A stretch of DNA of 11,563 nucleotides from assembly GCA_035620975.1 (NCBI GenBank), contig DASPFV010000087.1, positions 1-11,563 on the forward strand, read 5' to 3'. Numbering within the stretch: position 1 is the first letter of the stretch; the number at the start of each line of letters is the position of its first letter. The notes beneath the pieces were generated by a model. It was not told where the DNA came from and made no database searches. It worked only from the letters and a program-made list of their open reading frames with translations. Made by a program: the position numbers and the translations under genes. This DNA comes from DASPFV01 sp035620975 (GTDB lineage Bacteria; Acidobacteriota; Vicinamibacteria; Vicinamibacterales; 2-12-FULL-66-21). Shown one piece after another: positions 8,401 to 11,563 of the stretch.

Positions 8401-9181
8401 GAGCGGCGGATCGATTGCCTTCAGTCCTGACGGTGAACGGCTCTTCACGACCGGAGGTCCTGTGGTCTCCGTGTGGGACGGCCGTTCGTCGATGTCTCTC
8501 GTCGATCTCGAGGTTCCGGCGCCCGCGCTCGGACTGATGCCGAGTCCGGATGGCCGCCGGGTGTACGCGCGCGGCTCGCGCGCGATCTGGATCCTGGACG
8601 CGCGCTCGCCGCACGACCCCGAGGCCGAGCAGCTGGTATCCACCCTGCAGGAGGAGGTCGGCCTCTCCGAGGACGTGAGGGCCCGGATCGATCGTGACCC
8701 TGCGATCGACGCTCGCGTCAGAGCCGCGGCGCTTCGCGCGCTCGACGACCGCAACGACGACGAGATGCAGCTGGTCGGCCGCTTGAGCCTGCCGCTGGCG
8801 CGGGCCGATCAGACGGCCGCTCGATACCGCGAGATCCTCACGAGCGTCGAGACCTGCCTGCGACGCGCGCCGTACAACAACGGCTTGTGGCGGGACTTTG
8901 GCATCGGGCTCTACCGGACCGGAGAGTACGCACGAGCCATCGAGACGCTGCAGCAGCATTTTGCGCGACAGGGCGACGAGGAAGCGGCGGGCCTGGGGGC
9001 GATTGCGATGGCCTACTATCGTCTCGGCCGGTACGACCAGGCGCGGGACGTGCTGACCCGTGCCAGACGCCTGTGGAAGGAACAGCAGCCGCCGGATCCC
9101 GTCGCACCCATCACGGACCGCATCATGAATGAGGCGAGCGAGCTCATCGGGCACGGAGCGGTCGCGTCGAGAGCCCCGTGA
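5417..9181 (+). CDS. membrane Ser/Thr protein kinase with 14 WD40-like blades and C-terminal TPRs
   Basis: A 1254-aa Pkn2/Hanks-type kinase and probable envelope sensor. A short zinc-ribbon-like element comes first (C6-x2-C9, C22-x2-C25). The kinase domain (about 57-360) looks fully active, with glycine loop GEGGMG (67-72), VAIK lysine K90, HRDLKPSN (181-188; D183), DFG (204-206) and GTPEYMSPEQ (229-238). One transmembrane helix at about 382-406 would place the rest outside the cytoplasm. A helical linker with RGWEWHYL precedes a long beta-propeller region, about 495-1066. I count 14 FSPDG-type blade motifs, the number expected for two seven-bladed propellers; several blades keep the terminal WD. 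The tail (about 1153-1221) holds TPR-like helices. The ligand is unknown. The frame opens at a GTG at 5363; I prefer GTG 5417 for its ribosome site, with ATG 5426 possible. It converges on the sigma-factor gene with a 10-bp gap. Confidence 0.93.
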   Translation: MAPMVCIRCNVALPPDSLEGLCPPCLMALALRAAPDGAPRSTAPDATGSAAPPPERIGPYQLLRPIGEGGMGVVHLAEQHEPLRRQVAIKVIKPGMDTASVIARFDAERRALALMDHPSIARVYDAGSTRDGRPYFVMEYVAGLPVTAYCDRHRLGTHERIALFIQVCGAVQHAHQKGIIHRDLKPSNVLVADVDDQPLPKIIDFGIAKATLQPLGDRTMFTEAGVLVGTPEYMSPEQADPAAVDVDTCSDVYSLGVLLYELLAGMLPFERTRGPRAAPDGIRRTLHEDDPLRPSTRLTVLGAGAAEIASRRRTTVSGLRRELRGDLDWITLKALEKERRRRYASVSELAADLTRHLEHEPVTARPPTLGYRIGKLARKHRAMAAGAAAVLVTLCAGLAATTAMYFRAERARTAAQTQEQEAVRQAYAANLNVAELLLRESYAAAARERLFRCSPAVRGWEWHYLFHRTDSSAARINAKSIGSYYGQLRYPSERLALAFSPDGTRLSRAMAFTVHEWDAATLSPLRAEWALGQVLAVSADGARILSAPMWDAGNELRLVDAQTRTVVRRFTGHEAPVMVAAFGPDGRTAASGSQDRTVRIWDLVAGRQVARLAGHTDSVRSVRFSPDGRWLASFSGDGTIRIWDRLAARLAKTLEGQPGALYAMEFSPDSRTLVSGSAEAVMLWDVESGTHRRTLGGSHHARLQGASAVAFNPDGTVIATGAMAVRFWDSATGDLIASLPSIPAGVTSLTFSPDGRRLVSGTRRGEGLVWDARTFGETVLYRSGEHISAGALSADGSRMVVAHGRTIVVLDTEGHGTRRAWQVDAPIEVLALSPDGQRLASGSADRVLRVWDLSTGQEVAGFAGHSNRITSLDWSRDGNRLVSGSMDRTGRVWEVDTRRAVAVVTMQDPVRAVRYSPDDRWIAVGSGSNLASQGEPLQLLDGRTAEPLAALPLPPGQSVSSVAFSPDGSRLAASAATGAFVWDVKARARLAFLKRSGGSIAFSPDGERLFTTGGPVVSVWDGRSSMSLVDLEVPAPALGLMPSPDGRRVYARGSRAIWILDARSPHDPEAEQLVSTLQEEVGLSEDVRARIDRDPAIDARVRAAALRALDDRNDDEMQLVGRLSLPLARADQTAARYREILTSVETCLRRAPYNNGLWRDFGIGLYRTGEYARAIETLQQHFARQGDEEAAGLGAIAMAYYRLGRYDQARDVLTRARRLWKEQQPPDPVAPITDRIMNEASELIGHGAVASRAP

Positions 9182-9191
9182 GCGCCGCATC

Positions 9192-9908
9192 TCAAGACGC
9201 CTGCGCGGCCAGGATCGCGAGGAGATACCGGATCTCGTCATCTACCTCGTCGACGCTGGACACGGTCTCGAGTATCTGTTCGCGAAGCGCTCGCGCGAAC
9301 TGCCGCCGCAAGCGGTGCACGGCCGTTCGGAGCGCGCCTTCAGTCATGCCGAGCGTGGTCTCGAGATCGCGGTAAGTCTGGTCTGTATCTCCGAGCAGAA
9401 GCGGCTTCAGCCGGGCGAATAAGTGACCGCGGCCGGATGACTCCCACTCGTCCCTAACCCTTGAAAGCGCTCGTTCCAGCACGGCCGTCGCCCAGCGGCG
9501 TTCGAAGACGGCCTCCGGCGTGAGGCGACACGCCAGCGATCCGCAACGTTGCTCTTCGCCCTGGTAGTCGAGCGAGACGAGCTGGCCGCTGCCCCGTTTG
9601 ACAGCACGATCCCGGTGCCACACATTCGTGACGAAGTTCTGGAACGAGGAGAGGAGATAGCTCCGGAATCGGCCGCGGCCCACATCGGCGCGGCTCAGAA
9701 AGTCGCTGTCGAGGATGTGCGCGAAGAACCCCTGCGTCAGATCCTCGGCATCGCTCGGCGCGTAGCCAAGCCGGCGCGCGCACGCGTACAGCGGCGGCCA
9801 GTACCGCTCACAGAGCCCCGCCAGCGCTGCGCGTCCGTCGGCCGTACCTGCCTGCGCGGCCTGTCGCACGAGACTCCACCGTGTCGTCGCGAACTCGGAA
9901 CCGGACAT
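9192..9908 (-). CDS. ECF sigma factor of the kinase-associated FxTTRWSLV type
   Basis: A 238-aa extracytoplasmic-function sigma factor, cytoplasmic, directing RNA polymerase to alternative promoters. It opens with FATTRWSLV (6-14), a signature I associate with ECF factors of Acidobacteriota and Planctomycetota that often lie beside Ser/Thr kinase genes. The sigma-2 region covers about 28-105, with the DAED acidic motif at 53-56 in DAEDLTQGFF and a GRGRFRSYLLSSFQNF core-binding and melting segment (77-92). The sigma-4 region covers about 135-212, with the helix-turn-helix at about 178-205 (LGMTEGALRTAVHRLRR). A C-terminal tail rich in acidic residues (VDEVDDEIRYLL, 219-230) is typical of the group. 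At 238 aa it is longer than classic ECF factors of about 190 aa. No anti-sigma factor gene is next to it, so control by the convergent kinase is plausible but unproven. The ATG lacks a ribosome site and sits close to a perfect -10 box. Confidence 0.92.
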   Translation of the reverse strand: MSGSEFATTRWSLVRQAAQAGTADGRAALAGLCERYWPPLYACARRLGYAPSDAEDLTQGFFAHILDSDFLSRADVGRGRFRSYLLSSFQNFVTNVWHRDRAVKRGSGQLVSLDYQGEEQRCGSLACRLTPEAVFERRWATAVLERALSRVRDEWESSGRGHLFARLKPLLLGDTDQTYRDLETTLGMTEGALRTAVHRLRRQFARALREQILETVSSVDEVDDEIRYLLAILAAQAS

Positions 9909-9926
9909 CGCTGCCGGATGAGGCTC

Positions 9927-9932
9927 ATTATA
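9927..9932 (-). promoter_or_regulatory. consensus -10 box upstream of the ECF sigma gene
   Basis: TATAAT on the minus strand is an exact -10 consensus, striking in DNA this GC-rich. It ends 18 nt before the sigma-factor ATG, implying a leader of about 11 nt, which would explain the absent Shine-Dalgarno. The -35 side is poor: GAAACG at 17 bp, or GGAAAC at 18 bp, which loosely resembles an ECF-type GGAAC box. Confidence 0.45.
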
Positions 9933-10103
9933 GGAGCCTCTCCCCGTAACGTTTCCATCGGGTTGATGTAGTAGTCAGTGCAGACCACGTCGGGTGGCGA
10001 CGCGCCAGGAGCATCCGGCCGCCGGCACGACTCCACCCCGTAACCGTCGTCGAGGAGACCCTTCCGAACTGCGTCCAGCTGCAAGGCGCCGAGGGGAAGG
10101 ACG
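9933..10103. other. gap upstream of the lipoprotein gene, with possible minus-strand coding relic
   Basis: No intact gene fills this stretch. On the plus strand I see no good promoter for the lipoprotein gene. On the minus strand one frame from about 10110 to 9950 reads like protein, with segments IVLPLGALQLDAVRKGLL and PPDVVCTDYYINPMETLR. By eye about four fifths of its codons end in G or C, and Tyr, Asn, Ile and Cys codons are unexpectedly frequent for a shadow frame. The frame then runs into the sigma gene out of phase, so it could be a gene fragment or chance. Confidence 0.3.
10091..10100 (+). promoter_or_regulatory. ribosome binding site of the sulfatase-like lipoprotein gene
   Basis: GAGGGGAAGG offers a GAGGGG core 7 nt, and an AAGG core 3 nt, before the ATG at 10104. 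It favours this start over the in-frame ATG at 10131, which has no such site. Confidence 0.5.
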
Positions 10104-11519
10104 ATGTTTCGATGGCCTCGTCGTGACGGCATGCACCGTCGGGTCGTCCTGCCGGGGTGTTTCCTCCCCGTATGCCTCGGAGGCTGCGCCACCCCGGCGC
10201 GGCCGCCCGAGGCGTCGTCGAGCGTCCTGATCGTCACGCTCGACACCACCCGCGCAGATTACGTCTCGGCGTACGGGTCGATGCGGGTCTGGACGCCGAA
10301 TCTCGACCGGCTGGCCGCCGATGGTGTGGTGTTCGAGCAGGCGATGACGGTGGCCCCGCTCACCCTGCCCGCGCATTGCAGCCTGTTCACCGGGTTGCTG
10401 CCCCCACGCCACGGGGTACGCGACAACGCCGGGGCCTCTCTGGCCGCGTCCTATCAGACGCTCGCGGAAGTGCTGCAGCGGCGCGGCTTCGAAACGGGCG
10501 CCTTCGTCGGCTCGGTGGTCCTCGAACACGGCCGCGGACTCGAGGCGGGCTTCGACGTCTACAGCGACGGAATCACCACGGGTCGGACGTCGTCAGGCAT
10601 CGGACTCCAGCGGCGGGCAGATCAGATCGTCGACGAAGCGATCGCGTGGCTGGAGGAACGGGACCGCGCACCTTTCCTCCTGTGGGTGCACCTCTACGAT
10701 CCCCACGCGCCGTACGCTCCGCCGGAGCCGTTTCGGACTGCCTACGGCGACGATCCGTATGCGGGCGAGGTGGCGTTCGCCGATGCGCAGGTCGGCCGCC
10801 TGCTCGACGCCCTCGATGGACGCCGCCGGCTCGATCGCCCGGTCGTCGTCGTGGTGGGCGATCACGGCGAATCGCTGACCGAGCACGGCGAGACCGGGCA
10901 CGGCATCTTCATCTACCAGAACGTCATCCGCGTGCCGCTGATCATCCGGGCGGCCGGCGTCGCGCCTCGCCGCGTGGCGGAAGTGACCAGGCTCGTCGAC
11001 GTCATGCCCACGGTGCTGGAGCTCGTCGCGGTGTCGTCGCCCGCCACCGATGGCGTGAGCCTGGTCGCCACCATGACGGGTCGGGTGGGAGCGCTCGACC
11101 TCGAGGCCTATTCGGAGTCCCTGTACCCCGAGCGATTCGGGTGGAGTCCGCTCCGCGCGCTGCGTGCTGGAAGGTTCAAGCTCATCGAAGCGCCGCGTCC
11201 GGAGCTGTACGATCTTCAGACCGATCCGACGGAGCAGCACAACATCCACGCCACACGCCCGGCCGTCGCGACCGCGATGTCGCGTCGGCTCGCAGCGCTC
11301 GCGCAACTGGGGCCGACCGCACGCGAGGGCCATTTCTATCGACCGGCACGCGAAACGCTCGAGCGGCTGGCCGCGCTCGGATACGTTGCAGCCGGACGCA
11401 CGACGGTGGACCAGCCCGGTCCCGTGCTGCCCGACCCCAAGGATCACATCGGCGAATACAGCCGTCTTGCCAGGCGGCGCCACGAGCCCCGCACACCGAC
11501 AGAGCGAGACCTGCCGTGA
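10104..11519 (+). CDS. sulfatase-fold (alkaline phosphatase superfamily) lipoprotein lacking the formylglycine motif
   Basis: A 471-aa protein of the sulfatase/alkaline phosphatase superfamily, which hydrolyses or transfers sulfate or phosphate esters. LGGC at 25-28 is a lipobox, so it is probably a lipid-anchored exported protein. The fold starts with VLIVTLDTTRADYVSAYG (41-58), whose D47 is a metal ligand. The nucleophile region reads PLTLPAHCSLFTGLLPPRHGV (85-105). True sulfatases have C/S-x-P-x-R there; here the nucleophile position is Thr87 and the arginine is His91. A phosphotransferase- or phosphodiesterase-like chemistry with a Thr nucleophile is therefore more likely than formylglycine sulfatase activity. 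VVGDHGE (251-257) gives metal ligands D253 and H254, and ELYDLQTDPTEQHNI (367-381) is the usual C-terminal signature. The end (LAALGYV, then DPKDHIGEYSRL) matches the point where related proteins continue into TPR repeats, absent here. The stop overlaps the next gene's start by four bases. Confidence 0.87.
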   Translation: MFRWPRRDGMHRRVVLPGCFLPVCLGGCATPARPPEASSSVLIVTLDTTRADYVSAYGSMRVWTPNLDRLAADGVVFEQAMTVAPLTLPAHCSLFTGLLPPRHGVRDNAGASLAASYQTLAEVLQRRGFETGAFVGSVVLEHGRGLEAGFDVYSDGITTGRTSSGIGLQRRADQIVDEAIAWLEERDRAPFLLWVHLYDPHAPYAPPEPFRTAYGDDPYAGEVAFADAQVGRLLDALDGRRRLDRPVVVVVGDHGESLTEHGETGHGIFIYQNVIRVPLIIRAAGVAPRRVAEVTRLVDVMPTVLELVAVSSPATDGVSLVATMTGRVGALDLEAYSESLYPERFGWSPLRALRAGRFKLIEAPRPELYDLQTDPTEQHNIHATRPAVATAMSRRLAALAQLGPTAREGHFYRPARETLERLAALGYVAAGRTTVDQPGPVLPDPKDHIGEYSRLARRRHEPRTPTERDLP

Positions 11520-11563
11520 AGAGATCGATCAGTCGTCGAAGCCGCGTTCCGCTGGCCGCACTC
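11516..11563 (+). CDS. start of a probable secreted protein, truncated by the window edge
   Basis: A GTG at 11516 overlaps the preceding stop as GTGA, the arrangement of translationally coupled genes. The 16 visible residues (MKRSISRRSRVPLAAL) have a basic N-terminus leading into a hydrophobic run, as in the start of a signal peptide. Nothing can be said of its function. In related genomes, sulfatase-like genes of this type are often followed by TPR or CRTAC1/UnbV-type exported proteins, but that is only context. No strong ribosome site is visible, which fits coupling. Confidence 0.5.
   Translation, partial: MKRSISRRSRVPLAAL

Noticed and set aside
9182..9191. Terminator between the kinase and sigma-factor genes
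   Set aside because: Only 10 bp separate the two stops, and I see no hairpin with a T-run there.
5492..9241. Long minus-strand open frames (589 and 537 codons) opposite the kinase
   Set aside because: Their composition is shadow-like and they show no motifs, whereas the plus-strand frame has an intact kinase core and WD40 repeats throughout.
9192..9908. Control of the sigma factor by the phosphorylated-threonine mechanism of ECF43
   Set aside because: The DAED acidic motif that is reported missing in that group is present at residues 53-56, so the sequence does not specifically support it.
1..11563. Frequent GGATCC sites as a biological signal
   Set aside because: The palindrome is built from codons and repeats common in GC-rich DNA and shows no spacing pattern beyond the 3741-3870 array.

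Overview
The window is GC-rich, tightly packed bacterial DNA with six complete protein genes, a short secreted-protein gene, and the first codons of a further gene. Three features together point to Acidobacteriota, most likely a soil Vicinamibacteria-type lineage. These are an orphan MacB/FtsX-type permease of the ADOP class, a giant Pkn2-like kinase carrying WD40 repeats, and an ECF sigma factor opening with the F-x-TTRWSLV signature. Planctomycetota share some of these families. The taxonomic call is an inference from gene families, not from a marker gene.

Layout. Positions 29-2759 (minus strand) hold a 90-aa secreted cysteine-rich protein followed after 34 bp by an 807-aa permease, probably one transcript. 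A 70-bp divergent gap separates this pair from a secreted LamG/concanavalin A-like protein (2830-3750, plus). That gene converges on a secreted neutral/alkaline ceramidase-family hydrolase (3871-5154, minus). The 120 bp between the two stops hold a 10-bp-periodic repeat array and a GC-rich hairpin. A second divergent gap leads to a 1254-aa membrane Ser/Thr kinase with 14 WD40-like blades and a TPR tail (5417-9181, plus). The kinase converges on an ECF sigma factor (9192-9908, minus) with only 10 bp between the stops. A 195-bp gap then leads to an alkaline-phosphatase/sulfatase superfamily lipoprotein (10104-11519, plus). Its stop overlaps, as GTGA, the start of another probable secreted protein that runs off the window.

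How the genes may work together. The kinase and sigma factor are the clearest functional pair: an envelope-anchored sensor kinase next to a sigma factor with no visible anti-sigma factor. Most other products are exported: the cysteine-rich protein, LamG protein, ceramidase-like hydrolase and sulfatase-like lipoprotein. This suggests a region devoted to surface or extracellular chemistry and sensing. I see no CRISPR array, tRNA, rRNA, integrase or intact mobile element, and no convincing wholly new system. The most unusual points are the sulfatase-fold protein with Thr and His in place of the formylglycine motif, the double-propeller kinase, the 10-bp repeat array, and a possible coding relic at about 9950-10110 on the minus strand.
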